Shown: positions 8,515 through 17,168 of the stretch, piece after piece
Numbering within the stretch: position 1 is the stretch's first letter
Layout: every line of letters begins with the position of its first letter
DNA from: Cupriavidus numazuensis
GTDB taxonomy: Bacteria; Pseudomonadota; Gammaproteobacteria; Burkholderiales; Burkholderiaceae
Direction: 5' to 3'
Assembly: GCF_905397435.1 (NCBI RefSeq)
Contig: NZ_CAJPVI010000030.1
Coordinates: 49,005 to 113,004, forward strand
Length of the DNA: 64,000 bases
Notes under the pieces: model-generated
The model's input: the letters and a program-made list of their open reading frames with translations, nothing else
The model's database searches: none
Told to the model about the DNA's origin: nothing
Made by a program: the position numbers and the translations under genes

Positions 8515-9483
8515 ATGAAACGCAGGTACTTGATGGCTGCCGCGGCCCTTTGGGCGTGCGCCCCATTTGCATTAGCTGCTTATCCGTATCCGGTACGGCC
8601 GATCAAGATCATCGCGCCACAGCCGCCAGGTGGCGCCGTCGACATGATGGCTCGCACCGCGGCAGAGGCACTGCAGAAGACTTTCGGCCAAGCCGTGGTG
8701 GTCGAGAACAAAGCCGGCGCAGGCGGCCTTATAGGTGTAAGCGCAGCTGCCAAGTCACCTGCGGACGGCTACACACTGGTGATCGGATCGACCGGCCCAT
8801 TCTCGGTCAGCGCGAGCCTGCTGCAAAGGATTCCATTCGACCCCGTAAAGGACTTCGTGCCGATCGCAAGGCTGGCGCAGATGCCAAGCTACCTCGTGGT
8901 CAATGCCAACGTGCCCGTGTCGACGGTCACCGAGTTTCTCGCCCTGGTCCGTTCGAAGCCCGGACGCTTCACGTATGCGTCAACCGGCAATGGCTTGTCA
9001 CAGCATACCAACATGGAGTTGCTGAAGAGCATGGCCAATCTGTCTATATTGCCAGTGACCTACCGTGGCAGTGCGCCAGCAATCAGCGATTTGCTTGGGC
9101 ATCAGGTCGACATGATGATCGAACTGGGCCCGCAAGTAATCCCGCACATCCGCGCCGGAAAATTGAAGGTACTGGCGACCACGAGTGCGACGCGTACCGA
9201 ACTGCTGCCGAAAGTTCCGACTTTGGCAGAGAGCGGCGTTCCGGGATTCGAAGCCTACACCTGGTTTGCGCTCTATGCACCCGCAGGTACGCCACAGGCT
9301 ATTGTGTCCAAGGTGCATGAAGCGCTGACCAAGGAATTCGATGGGCCTGAAATCCGAACTCGTTTAAGCGCCATCGGTGCGGAAGTTGCGCTGACATCGC
9401 CTACGGAGTTGGCTGCATTTCAGGCGGCCGAGACCAAGAAGTGGGCCGCAGTAATCCGGCAGGCTGGCATCAAACCTGAATGA
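8515..9483 (+). CDS. Bug-type periplasmic solute-binding protein (TctC family)
   Basis: A 322-residue member of the Bug/TctC family of tripartite tricarboxylate transporter receptors. A Sec signal peptide (MKRRYLMAAAALWACAPFALA) precedes the mature start YPYPVRPIKIIAP. Family hallmarks are PPGGAVDMMAR, VVENKAGAGG, ADGYTLVIGS, YASTGNG and VTYRGSAPA. The ribosome site AGAGAGGAGA precedes the ATG closely. It would bind a small carboxylate in the periplasm; no TctA/TctB membrane subunits are encoded in the window. Its place between aldehyde dehydrogenase and racemase genes suggests capture or sensing of the pathway substrate. Confidence 0.93.
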   Translation: MKRRYLMAAAALWACAPFALAAYPYPVRPIKIIAPQPPGGAVDMMARTAAEALQKTFGQAVVVENKAGAGGLIGVSAAAKSPADGYTLVIGSTGPFSVSASLLQRIPFDPVKDFVPIARLAQMPSYLVVNANVPVSTVTEFLALVRSKPGRFTYASTGNGLSQHTNMELLKSMANLSILPVTYRGSAPAISDLLGHQVDMMIELGPQVIPHIRAGKLKVLATTSATRTELLPKVPTLAESGVPGFEAYTWFALYAPAGTPQAIVSKVHEALTKEFDGPEIRTRLSAIGAEVALTSPTELAAFQAAETKKWAAVIRQAGIKPE

Positions 9484-9499
9484 GTTAGGGGAGGGACGA

Positions 9500-10645
9500 A
9501 TGCCTGGGCCGCTTCATGGATTGAAGGTTGTCGAAATCGCCGCCATCGGGCCCGCGCCGTTCTGCGGGATGCTCTTGGCTGACATGGGTGCTGAGGTCGT
9601 GCGCGTCGATCGCAAAGGCGAAAAGCACCGCGCCAGTTCGGGCGATGCCGATGTGCTGCAGCGAGGCAGGCGGTCCATCGTGCTGGACTTGAAGCGTCCC
9701 AGCGCTGTGGATATCGTGCTGCAATTGGTCGAGCGCAGTGATGTGCTGATCGAAGGATTCCGTCCCGAGGTGATGGAGCGCTTGGGGCTCGGTCCCGACA
9801 TCTGCCTTGCGCGGCAGCCAAAGCTTGTGTATGGGCGGATGAGCGGCTGGGGCCAGAGCGGCCCACTGGCACAAGCAGCGGGTCATGACATCAACTACCT
9901 CGCGCTCTCGGGAGCTTTACATGCGCTGGGTGAAGCAGACCGTCCCCCCACACCGCCACTGAACTTGGTCTCGGACTTCGGCGGAGGTGGGATGATGCTG
10001 GCGTTTGGGCTGATCTGCGCGGTCTGGGAGGCAATTCGCAGCGGCCGCGGTCAGGTGGTCGATGCGGCCATGAGCGACGGGAGCGCCTTGCTCATGGCCA
10101 TGCTCTACGGATACGTGGCCATGGACCGCTGGGATCCCCAGTGTCGCGGAGTCAACTTTCTTGATGGGAGTGCTCCTTTTTACGGTGTCTATCGTTGCGC
10201 GGACGGGCGTTTCATCGCTGTTGGCTCAATTGAGCCGCAGTTCTACGCAAAGCTGCTCGCCGTGTGTGGGCTCTCGGCCGATCGGGAGTTCGAGGCACAA
10301 TGGGACGCTGCGCGCTGGCCGCGCCTTAAAGGCAAGCTGGGTGAAGTATTCCTTCAGCGTACCCGGGACGAGTGGGTCCAAGCCTTCGCCCACGAGGACG
10401 CATGCGTCAGCCCAGTGCTGGACATGCGCGAGGCCCCTGCCCACCCGCACCATATTGAGCGACAGAGTTTCGTCAACTCTGATGGCTTGATACAGCCTGC
10501 CCCTGCCCCGCGCTTCTTGCGCACCCCCGCTGCTATTCCAGCGAAGCCCACCCCGCAGGGTGCGCAGGCGGATGAGGTTCTTGCTAGCCTCGGATTGGAC
10601 GCAGAGCGAATCCAGACTCTCCGCGCGGAAGGGGTTGTTGCATAG
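9500..10645 (+). CDS. Alpha-methylacyl-CoA racemase-like CoA-transferase family III protein
   Basis: A 381-residue member of the CaiB/BaiF family. The AMACR signatures rather than CoA-transferase ones are present: GHDINYLALSGALHALG, NLVSDFGGGGM and GSIEPQF. These place His 129, Asp 159 and Glu 245 at the positions of the catalytic His/Asp/Glu known in mycobacterial MCR. The enzyme would interconvert (2R)- and (2S)-2-methylacyl-CoA. It begins 16 bases after the Bug stop with GGGGAGGG upstream. Its presence points to a methyl-branched substrate, such as an isoprenoid or steroid-like side chain, for the acyl-CoA dehydrogenase encoded upstream. Confidence 0.88.
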   Translation: MPGPLHGLKVVEIAAIGPAPFCGMLLADMGAEVVRVDRKGEKHRASSGDADVLQRGRRSIVLDLKRPSAVDIVLQLVERSDVLIEGFRPEVMERLGLGPDICLARQPKLVYGRMSGWGQSGPLAQAAGHDINYLALSGALHALGEADRPPTPPLNLVSDFGGGGMMLAFGLICAVWEAIRSGRGQVVDAAMSDGSALLMAMLYGYVAMDRWDPQCRGVNFLDGSAPFYGVYRCADGRFIAVGSIEPQFYAKLLAVCGLSADREFEAQWDAARWPRLKGKLGEVFLQRTRDEWVQAFAHEDACVSPVLDMREAPAHPHHIERQSFVNSDGLIQPAPAPRFLRTPAAIPAKPTPQGAQADEVLASLGLDAERIQTLRAEGVVA

Positions 10646-10691
10646 CGCAATTTCAGCGCCGCCCGCGGGTGAGCGTCGAGCGTTGCTGATG

Positions 10692-10717
10692 AGCCGCCAG
10701 ATTGGAAGGCGGCGGCT
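10692..10717 (+). terminator. Hairpin after racemase gene
   Basis: AGCCGCC (10692-10698) and GGCGGCT (10711-10717) form a 7-bp stem with a 12-base loop, 46 bases after the racemase stop. No T-run follows, so it is at best a weak or Rho-assisted end signal. The surrounding 10646-11086 region shows no recognisable gene. Confidence 0.3.
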
Positions 10718-11086
10718 AGGCCATCGCGAGCGTAGGCCATGCACAACAGGCAACGTTGGCCTCGATCGTCGGCGGGTTCTCATCGAATTCGGGAGCAACT
10801 GATGCGGTGGACCGGACGACGGACTAGCAGAAAGGCACTTGCAGGGTTGGCTGCTTCCGGTGTCAAAAGCGCGCCCCTTCGCGACGGGCTCGCCGCGCCT
10901 CAATGGCGGGGCCAAGATGCTCTTGGCAACTGTCCGGACGGATCGCTCGCTAAAGACCTTCCGTTCCAGCTCGTACGGCCAAAAGTGCTGCAAAGTGTCG
11001 TTGGATGCGCATCGAGGAAGGTCGCAGAGCCGGCGGCCTATTGTTATCGAATGCGTATTCTAGAAAGCGGGGCGCAGAGATGGCGC

Positions 11087-12025
11087 TCAGCTCCTGCCCA
11101 GCCAGGTTGCGCCAGGCCAGCGGCCATCTTGAATCATGGCTTGGGTGAGCGCGGTCAGTTCGTTTGCTACCGCGCGTACAGCCAAGGAGTTGCGCCGCAT
11201 CATCGATACGGCAAGTCCCGTGCGGCGCTGCAATTCTTCGCCCGCGATCGGTGTGGCTTTCAGGCTTCCGCTGTCAACTGCAGATGCGACGCTACCCATC
11301 GGCAACACCGCAAATCCGAGCCCCTGCTCCGCCATGGCTTTCTGAACGCGGGTGTCATTCGTCTCCGCGACGACATTAAGCTTGATGCCCCGGGCTTCGC
11401 TAGCGTGGTCAAGTATCAAACGCAAGCCACGGTAGAAGACCGGCAGGATCAGCGGCAGAGTTACGAGGCACTGCAAACCAATCGGAGCCTTGCCGAGGTC
11501 TTCCGAGCGAGGGCCTCCGACCAAACAGAGCTGTTCGACGAACAACGGTTGCATGTCGAGCTGGCTGGATGTCTTGTAATCCGTGAGCATGGCAAGTCCC
11601 ACCTCGCCATTTTCCAGCCACTCCCGCAATCGGTCAGAATAGCCAGTGTAGATGCGCAACATCAGTTCCGGATGGCTGGCTCGCAGCGCTGCCACCAGAG
11701 GGGCTGCAATCAGTTCGCTCTGGCTGGTGAGAAGACCGAGATCTACCGTGCCACGGACAGCTCCAGGGCTTGCGACCACGATTTCTGTGCGGGCACCGTC
11801 AATTTCGCGCAAGGCACGCCGGGCGCGTTCGATGAGTCGGCTCCCGGCGTCCGTCAGTTCCATGCCGCGCGGCGTGCGTTCGAACAGCGGAGTTCCCAAG
11901 TCCTCTTCCAGCATCCGCAGCTGACGGGAGAGCGCGGGCTGTGCCAGGTGCAGCGTTTCAGACGCACGCGTAATGCTTCCGGTGTCGGCGATTGCCAGGA
12001 AGGCACGCAGCTGTTTGATGTCCAA
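11087..12025 (-). CDS. LysR family transcriptional regulator
   Basis: A 312-residue LysR protein. The N-terminal winged HTH is clear (MDIKQLRAFLAIADTGSITR, then ASETLHLAQPALSRQLRMLE), followed by a periplasmic-binding-like effector domain from about residue 90. It is divergent from the Bug gene at 12155, with 129 bases between them, the usual layout for a LysR regulator controlling its divergent neighbour and itself. It resembles the Nac/CbbR-like general group; the effector is unknown. It may also control the P450 module further downstream. Confidence 0.9.
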   Translation of the reverse strand: MDIKQLRAFLAIADTGSITRASETLHLAQPALSRQLRMLEEDLGTPLFERTPRGMELTDAGSRLIERARRALREIDGARTEIVVASPGAVRGTVDLGLLTSQSELIAAPLVAALRASHPELMLRIYTGYSDRLREWLENGEVGLAMLTDYKTSSQLDMQPLFVEQLCLVGGPRSEDLGKAPIGLQCLVTLPLILPVFYRGLRLILDHASEARGIKLNVVAETNDTRVQKAMAEQGLGFAVLPMGSVASAVDSGSLKATPIAGEELQRRTGLAVSMMRRNSLAVRAVANELTALTQAMIQDGRWPGATWLGRS

Positions 12026-12154
12026 CTCAGGTCTCCTTGCCGCGAAGCTTTGCCGGGCGCATGGCGGTGATTTTACCAGTTCCGGTGCGGTATCGCCGCC
12101 GCAACTTGCGGCCCAAAGCAGAACATTCGAATACCAAATTGGAGGCCCCCTTTA

Positions 12155-13123
12155 ATGAAACGCCGCACTTTCATCGCTGCCGCATGCGTTCCAGCTTTTG
12201 CTACACGCGCCAACGCGAATTTGTATCCAAGCCGACCGATTAAACTTGTTGTTCCAACTTCCGCTGGCGGCATTGCAGACTTCATTGCACGGAGCGCGGG
12301 CGAGGTCATGGCCCGTAGCCTTGGACAACCCTTTGTACTGGATAACCGTCCGGGTGGTGCCTCGACCCTGGCAGCCAATATCGTCGCGCATGCCAATGCT
12401 GACGGCTATACCCTGCTGATGGGTACTGAGTTCAACATGGCAACGGCCGCCTTGTTGCGCAAGGACATCGCGTATGACCCCCGGAAGGATTTGCTCCCAA
12501 TTGGAGTACTCGCTAAGTTTCCGCTGGGGCTTATTGTCAATGCAAAACTCCCGGTGCGTTCGGTGCGAGAGTTGGTGAACTACCTGCGCGCGCGACCAGG
12601 CGCGGTGAATTATGCTTCCGCGGGCGCAGGCACTGCCTACCATTTAGCGGCCGAAATGTTCAAGGCGCAGAATGACGTGCAGATAGTACACGTACCGTAT
12701 GCCGGCGGCGCACCGATGGCGACATCGTTAATCCGGCGTGACACCGAGGTGGCATTTGCCGCGCTCAATACGTATCTGCCCTTTATACGCTCCGGGGAAC
12801 TGCGGGTGCTTGCCATTGCCAACGAAAGACGGATTCCTCTACTCCCGGATGTGCCTACGTTTGCGGAGGCTGGTTTCCCTGCTTTCGATGCAAGCATGCA
12901 CTTGGGGCTTGCATCGCCGAGCGGAGTCGCACCCGACATCATCCATCGACTTCACGCGGCGTTAGCCAAAGTCTGGGCGGATGAGACATATCGCACTCGG
13001 ATGGCGACTTACGGAATCGAGACACCAGCACCCCACACGCCGACGGAGTATGCCGAAAGACTGGCTGCGGAGGCGCGGCGCTGGCAAGGGTTGATAGCCA
13101 AGAACAAGATACGAATGGAATGA
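12155..13123 (+). CDS. Bug-type periplasmic solute-binding protein
   Basis: 322 residues with an N-terminal export signal (MKRRTFIAAACVPAFATRANA) and mature start NLYPSRPIKLVVP. Family blocks include SAGGIADFIAR, VLDNRPGGAST, ADGYTLLMGTEF, YASAGAGTAYH and HVPYAGGAP. It is the second of five Bug genes in the window and the likely target of the divergent LysR. The KRRTF start resembles a twin-arginine or Sec signal; RR is followed by TF, so Tat use is possible but not certain. The ligand is unknown. Confidence 0.92.
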   Translation: MKRRTFIAAACVPAFATRANANLYPSRPIKLVVPTSAGGIADFIARSAGEVMARSLGQPFVLDNRPGGASTLAANIVAHANADGYTLLMGTEFNMATAALLRKDIAYDPRKDLLPIGVLAKFPLGLIVNAKLPVRSVRELVNYLRARPGAVNYASAGAGTAYHLAAEMFKAQNDVQIVHVPYAGGAPMATSLIRRDTEVAFAALNTYLPFIRSGELRVLAIANERRIPLLPDVPTFAEAGFPAFDASMHLGLASPSGVAPDIIHRLHAALAKVWADETYRTRMATYGIETPAPHTPTEYAERLAAEARRWQGLIAKNKIRME

Positions 13124-13566
13124 GAAGGCACCGGAACTGGAACGGCCTTCAACACCTTACGCCTATTACCGCAGTGGCACGACCAAGGCGTGATCATCAG
13201 GCACCTGGAGCTGCCATTCCGGGAAATACACCTCTGTCGAGTCAGTCCGGTTCACACGTCGACCATTCCAGCGGAGAAGCAAACCGCGTGAGGCTCGCAG
13301 TAGGTCACGCACTTGCACGGCCAGGCGTCAGCGCTGTCAGCGCCGGCCATCCGGCCGCGTCCACCAGCAAGGACCACCGGTCGCCTTGCGCCATTCTGAG
13401 TGCTCAGGGTTTCACATCTCCAAGGTAACGGCGACACAGAGCGCTGAAGCGCGAGCGCCATGCCGAATCTGTATAGGAGACCTCGCATCTTTCTATTGGA
13501 CGCGACTGCTCGCCGGCGGCACGATTCCCCCGTAAATAGAAAAGTAAATCTGCAGGAGACACGTCC
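13124..13566. other. Intergenic region upstream of the P450 module
   Basis: About 440 bases with no recognisable gene. It contains an 8-bp inverted repeat, TTTCTATT at 13490-13497 and AATAGAAA at 13535-13542, close to the translation start of the P450 module. That could be an operator or a transcript stem. The module promoter probably lies here. Confidence 0.4.
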
Positions 13567-13620
13567 ATGAACTTCCAGAAAGCCGCCAGCCTGGCAGGAC
13601 GATTCGCATGCCAGCGTTAA
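13567..13620 (+). CDS. Possible 17-codon leader peptide overlapping the ferredoxin start
   Basis: ATG 13567 has a strong AGGAG (13554-13558) 8 bases upstream and encodes MNFQKAASLAGRFACQR before TAA at 13618-13620. The ferredoxin ATG at 13608 lies inside this frame in another phase and has no ribosome site of its own. Ribosomes would therefore load at 13567 and reinitiate at the ferredoxin start. The peptide may be a translational coupling device or the remains of a lost gene. No family resemblance is seen. Confidence 0.4.
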   Translation: MNFQKAASLAGRFACQR

Positions 13621-13931
13621 CCTTCGTGCAAGCGACCGGGGAGCGCAAGATCGTCGAAGCGCTTGTTGGCGAATCGGCCATGCATGCTGCCCGCCGCAAC
13701 CTCGTTCCCGGCATCGTCGCAGATTGTGGCGGCGAGCTGGCATGCGCCACCTGTCATGTCGTTGTGGACGAACGGTGGCTCTCAGCACTCACGCCGCGGA
13801 GCGCCAGTGAAGATGAAATGCTCGAATGCACAGCCGAGGTTCCAACCTCTTGTAGTCGGCTGGCTTGCCAGGTTCGAATTTCTCTCGAGCTGGAGGGCCT
13901 TATTCTTCACATCCCGCGCTCGCAGAAATGA
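13608..13931 (+). CDS. 2Fe-2S ferredoxin (adrenodoxin/putidaredoxin type)
   Basis: A 107-residue ferredoxin with cluster ligands Cys 40, Cys 46, Cys 49 and Cys 87. This is the C-x5-C-x2-C-x37-C pattern of vertebrate- and P450-type ferredoxins, seen in CGGELACATC and SRLACQ. Such proteins donate electrons to cytochrome P450. The P450 gene lies 1.7 kb downstream after an aldehyde dehydrogenase, so this is its probable electron donor. A ferredoxin reductase is not found in the window and must be supplied from elsewhere. Translation may depend on the short upstream frame at 13567. Confidence 0.92.
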   Translation: MPALTFVQATGERKIVEALVGESAMHAARRNLVPGIVADCGGELACATCHVVVDERWLSALTPRSASEDEMLECTAEVPTSCSRLACQVRISLELEGLILHIPRSQK

Positions 13932-14076
13932 ACGTCGCGAGCCTTCCGCTGTATCGGGCCATCGTTACGGTGGTGGCTACGCCATTGCTGAGAGCCGATA
14001 GAGCTCCGCAGTTGCAGTAATACCGCTGGCGGCTCCACGCCAGGTCCCATTGTCAAACTTCCCTACAAGTGTCCGC

Positions 14077-15597
14077 ATGACCGACAACCTTTCTCTTGTT
14101 CCGGCGCGCTTTGACGTCGCTACAGACCGCGAGTACCGCATGCTAATCGACGGCGAATGGCTGCCTTCGGCAAGTGGTGAAACTTTTCGTTGTGTTGACC
14201 CCTATGAGAATCGTGAGTGGGGTCACGTACCTGCTGCGGGTGCGGCGGATGTCGACAGCGCTGTACGGGCCGCGCGGCGAGCGTTCGATTCCGACGGTTG
14301 GCCAAAGACGCCGCCGGCGCAACGAGCCGCGTTGCTTCGCCGACTCGCGGATCTGATCGAGCAGAATGCCGATGAGCTTGCACGCATCCAGATTCACGAG
14401 AACGGAAAGCTGATCGGTGAGATGAGCCGCGGCACTTTCATGCTCGGAGCTCACGCGCGGTACGTCGCAGGATTGGTCGAGAACCTGCATGGCCAGACCA
14501 TCGATACCGGCTTTCCGAACATGAGCACGAGCACCGTGCGAGAGCCTGTGGGCGTCGTAGCGGCCGTGACGCCATGGAACACGCCTTTGGGCCTGCTTGC
14601 TTGGAAGCTCTTTCCTGCGCTCGGTGCCGGTTGCACGTTGGTTATCAAGCCATCGGAGGTGACCCCCACATCCACGCTACGCCTTGCAGAGCTCTGTATG
14701 GAGGCGGGCTATCCCAAGGGTGTCGTCAATGTCGTGACGGGCTTTGGCCAAACAGCTGGTGCCGCACTCGTTGCACATCCGGGTGTGGACAAGATCGCGT
14801 TCACAGGCTCGACGCAGGGTGGGCGAGCCATGCTGCGAGCGGCCGCGGACCGGGTCGGGCGCGTGACGCTCGAGCTTGGAGGAAAGTCCCCAAACATTGT
14901 CTTCGCGGATGCTGACCTTGACAACGCCGTGCACGGTGCGATGGCGGGCATTTTCGCGGCCACTGGCCAAACGTGCATGGGAGGGTCACGGCTCCTGGTG
15001 GAGGACTCCATTTACGACGAGTTCACGAGCAGGCTCGCGGTAGCCGCTGACTCCTTGCGCCTAGGTGACCCGCTTGACCCAAAGACCGAAGTTGGTCCCG
15101 TTGCCTGCCGAACGCAACTGATTAAAGTGCTTGAATACGTCGACATCGGCAAGTCCGAGGGAGCGCGCTTGCTGGCGGGTGGAGTGCGTGACGAAGGACT
15201 GGCAACAAGCCAAGGGTTTTTCGTCCGGCCGACGGTGTTTGTCGACGTAGAGAATCGATCGCGACTCGCACAGGAAGAGATCTTTGGTCCCGTCGTCGCG
15301 GCGATCCGATTCAAGAGCGAAGACGAAGCATTGGCACTCGCGAACGACGTTGATTTCGGACTCGCAGCCGCCGTCTGGACCCGTGACATGGCCCGTGCGC
15401 AGCGGATGGCGCACCAGCTACGCGCCGGAACCGTATGGGTCAACACCTACCGCATGGTCCATCACACGATGCCATTCGGAGGCTTCAAACAAAGTGGCTT
15501 GGGGCGTGAGTTGGGCCCCCATGCCCTCGACGAATACACCGAAACCAAGTCGATCTGGGTCGATCTGGGCAATCGGCAGACCTTCGGCCGTCGCTGA
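14077..15597 (+). CDS. NAD-dependent aldehyde dehydrogenase of the P450 module
   Basis: 506 residues. Landmarks are TPWNTPLGLLAWKLFPALGA, AFTGSTQGGR, general base Glu in LELGGKS (about residue 266) and nucleophile Cys in TGQTCMGGSR (about residue 300). The ATG at 14077 is chosen; an in-frame TTG at 14050 would add nine residues, and neither has a clear ribosome site. Set between ferredoxin and P450 genes, it probably oxidises the aldehyde formed after P450 hydroxylation of a terminal carbon or alcohol to the acid, which the downstream ligase could activate. That order is inference. Confidence 0.9.
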   Translation: MTDNLSLVPARFDVATDREYRMLIDGEWLPSASGETFRCVDPYENREWGHVPAAGAADVDSAVRAARRAFDSDGWPKTPPAQRAALLRRLADLIEQNADELARIQIHENGKLIGEMSRGTFMLGAHARYVAGLVENLHGQTIDTGFPNMSTSTVREPVGVVAAVTPWNTPLGLLAWKLFPALGAGCTLVIKPSEVTPTSTLRLAELCMEAGYPKGVVNVVTGFGQTAGAALVAHPGVDKIAFTGSTQGGRAMLRAAADRVGRVTLELGGKSPNIVFADADLDNAVHGAMAGIFAATGQTCMGGSRLLVEDSIYDEFTSRLAVAADSLRLGDPLDPKTEVGPVACRTQLIKVLEYVDIGKSEGARLLAGGVRDEGLATSQGFFVRPTVFVDVENRSRLAQEEIFGPVVAAIRFKSEDEALALANDVDFGLAAAVWTRDMARAQRMAHQLRAGTVWVNTYRMVHHTMPFGGFKQSGLGRELGPHALDEYTETKSIWVDLGNRQTFGRR

Positions 15598-15625
15598 GGC
15601 GGTTCAACAAATCAAGGAGATAACT

Positions 15626-16831
15626 ATGAGCGCCATCATTGATGCCGCCGCGCGAATTCCTAACCTCGCAAGTCAAGAGACCTTCGTTGCTGGGGTACCG
15701 CATGATGCATTCGATGCCGTCCGAGCTATGCCAGGGCTTTACTGGCAACCTGCGGAACGTGGCACGCTCAACGGAGGGTTTTGGGCTGTCACGCGAGCCA
15801 AGGACATCGTCGCCATCGAAAAGGACCCGGAGACGTTCACTTCGACGCTTGGACCGTGGTACCCGCTGACCGGCAAAAATCCGGAGAATATTCTCTGGAA
15901 CGACCCGCCGAAGCACGGCGAATTGCGCCGCGCAGTGGCAAAGGCGTTTGGTCCACGCGTGGTAGCGAACTTCGACGATTGGGTGCGGCCGATTGTGGTA
16001 GAGACGCTGCAGGCGTACGTCGAGAAGGGTGGTGGCGACTTCGTGCCGGATGTCGCAGCGATGATTCCCTCACGGGTGATGGCTCGGGTCATCGGAGTGC
16101 CTCGCCAAGATGAGCTCCGCGTCGTGAAGTGGACATTCGATGTCTTCGCTGCCATGCAGGTTCCAGATGACGGGAAGACATTCTGGGCTGTGAACAATCC
16201 GATTCGAGACTACATGTGGGAACTGCGCGCGGCGAAGCTGCGTGAGCCCGCCGATGACATGGCCACGGCCTTAGCCCAAGCGAATGAACGGGGCGAACTG
16301 ACTGAAGCCGAGTACCGTTCATTTACCAGCGTGCTGCTGCTAGCTGGCTTCGAGACCACGCACACCGTCATGGCACAGGCGATGCGCATGATCGTCGAAG
16401 ATGCAGACGTTGCGCGAATGGCAGACGAAGCTGTCGCCGACGGAAAGACTGATGCTCTTGTCGATGAGTTCCTGCGCTACATCACACCGGCCATGAACAT
16501 GGGCCGTGTTGCCACGCGAGATCTGGAGTTTGGCAACACGAAGATTCGAAAGGGCGACCTGATGCAGCTGTACTTCATCGCAGCCAACCGCGACCCGGAA
16601 CTCTTTGGAGAGCCGCATCGCTTCAATCCGTCGCGCCCTGAGCGGAACCACATGGCCTTCGGGGGTGGCTGCCACACCTGCCTCGGAGGGCCACTCGCAA
16701 AGCTTGAGCTGCGCATCCTGTTCGAGGAAATGCACAAGCGAAGAATCCGATTGCGGCTCGCGGGTGAGCCGCGCCGTGGTCGCCAGACGCAAATCAATCA
16801 ACTCCTGTCGCTCCCCCTTGCCTTGATCTGA
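15626..16831 (+). CDS. Cytochrome P450 (bacterial class I)
   Basis: 401 residues, soluble bacterial length. The I-helix oxygen-activation motif is AGFETTH (about residues 239-245), the K-helix ExxR is EFLR (about 281-284) and the heme-binding loop FGGGCHTCLGG carries the thiolate Cys 352. ATG 15626 follows AAGGAGATAACT at good spacing, so a much longer open frame upstream is rejected as start. It would hydroxylate a hydrophobic substrate with electrons from the 2Fe-2S ferredoxin at 13608. I do not assign a CYP family; the substrate may be a terpenoid, alkyl or alicyclic compound fed into the acyl-CoA operons. Confidence 0.93.
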   Translation: MSAIIDAAARIPNLASQETFVAGVPHDAFDAVRAMPGLYWQPAERGTLNGGFWAVTRAKDIVAIEKDPETFTSTLGPWYPLTGKNPENILWNDPPKHGELRRAVAKAFGPRVVANFDDWVRPIVVETLQAYVEKGGGDFVPDVAAMIPSRVMARVIGVPRQDELRVVKWTFDVFAAMQVPDDGKTFWAVNNPIRDYMWELRAAKLREPADDMATALAQANERGELTEAEYRSFTSVLLLAGFETTHTVMAQAMRMIVEDADVARMADEAVADGKTDALVDEFLRYITPAMNMGRVATRDLEFGNTKIRKGDLMQLYFIAANRDPELFGEPHRFNPSRPERNHMAFGGGCHTCLGGPLAKLELRILFEEMHKRRIRLRLAGEPRRGRQTQINQLLSLPLALI

Positions 16832-16834
16832 GCC

Positions 16835-16927
16835 ATGAAGACTTTGATACCCAAGGAGATAGCGCGCAAGCCCTATCTGCTAATCGGTGACGTGCAAGAT
16901 GCGCAGTCGACAGTGGTCAGATGCTGA
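16835..16927 (+). pseudogene. 30-codon stub, possibly the start of a DUF1611-like gene
   Basis: ATG 16835, three bases after the P450 stop, opens MKTLIPKEIARKPYLLIGDV and ends at TGA 16925-16927. The segment KPYLLIGDVQDAQST resembles, from memory only, the N terminus of DUF1611 P-loop proteins. If so, the gene has been lost apart from its first codons, and the following 240 bases up to 17169 hold nothing recognisable. It could equally be a meaningless short frame. Confidence 0.3.
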
Positions 16928-17168
16928 AATCAAGCCATTGATCGATTCGAAGTAGACTCTTATCGGCCTTTTTTCCGGAGCCTGCGAAGGACGGCGCGGA
17001 GGCTGTTGCTTCGAATCTCGATGAAGGGGCATCTGCGGTCGAAGCGCGCGCGTTAACTGCGGCATGGATACGTCAGAAAATCTCATGGTCACTGATTTTT
17101 CATCAATCGCGCGATCGAGCAAGTTCATCTAAATTGCCCGACACTAAAACGCAAAATTTATAGGAGCG

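Noticed and set aside
10739..12070. 443-codon open frame on the plus strand
   Set aside because: It runs antisense to the clear LysR gene at 11087-12025, has no family resemblance and reflects the high-GC codon pattern of that gene.
15284..15625. In-frame upstream extension of the P450
   Set aside because: It overlaps the aldehyde dehydrogenase gene and has no P450-like sequence; AAGGAG directly before ATG 15626 fixes the start.
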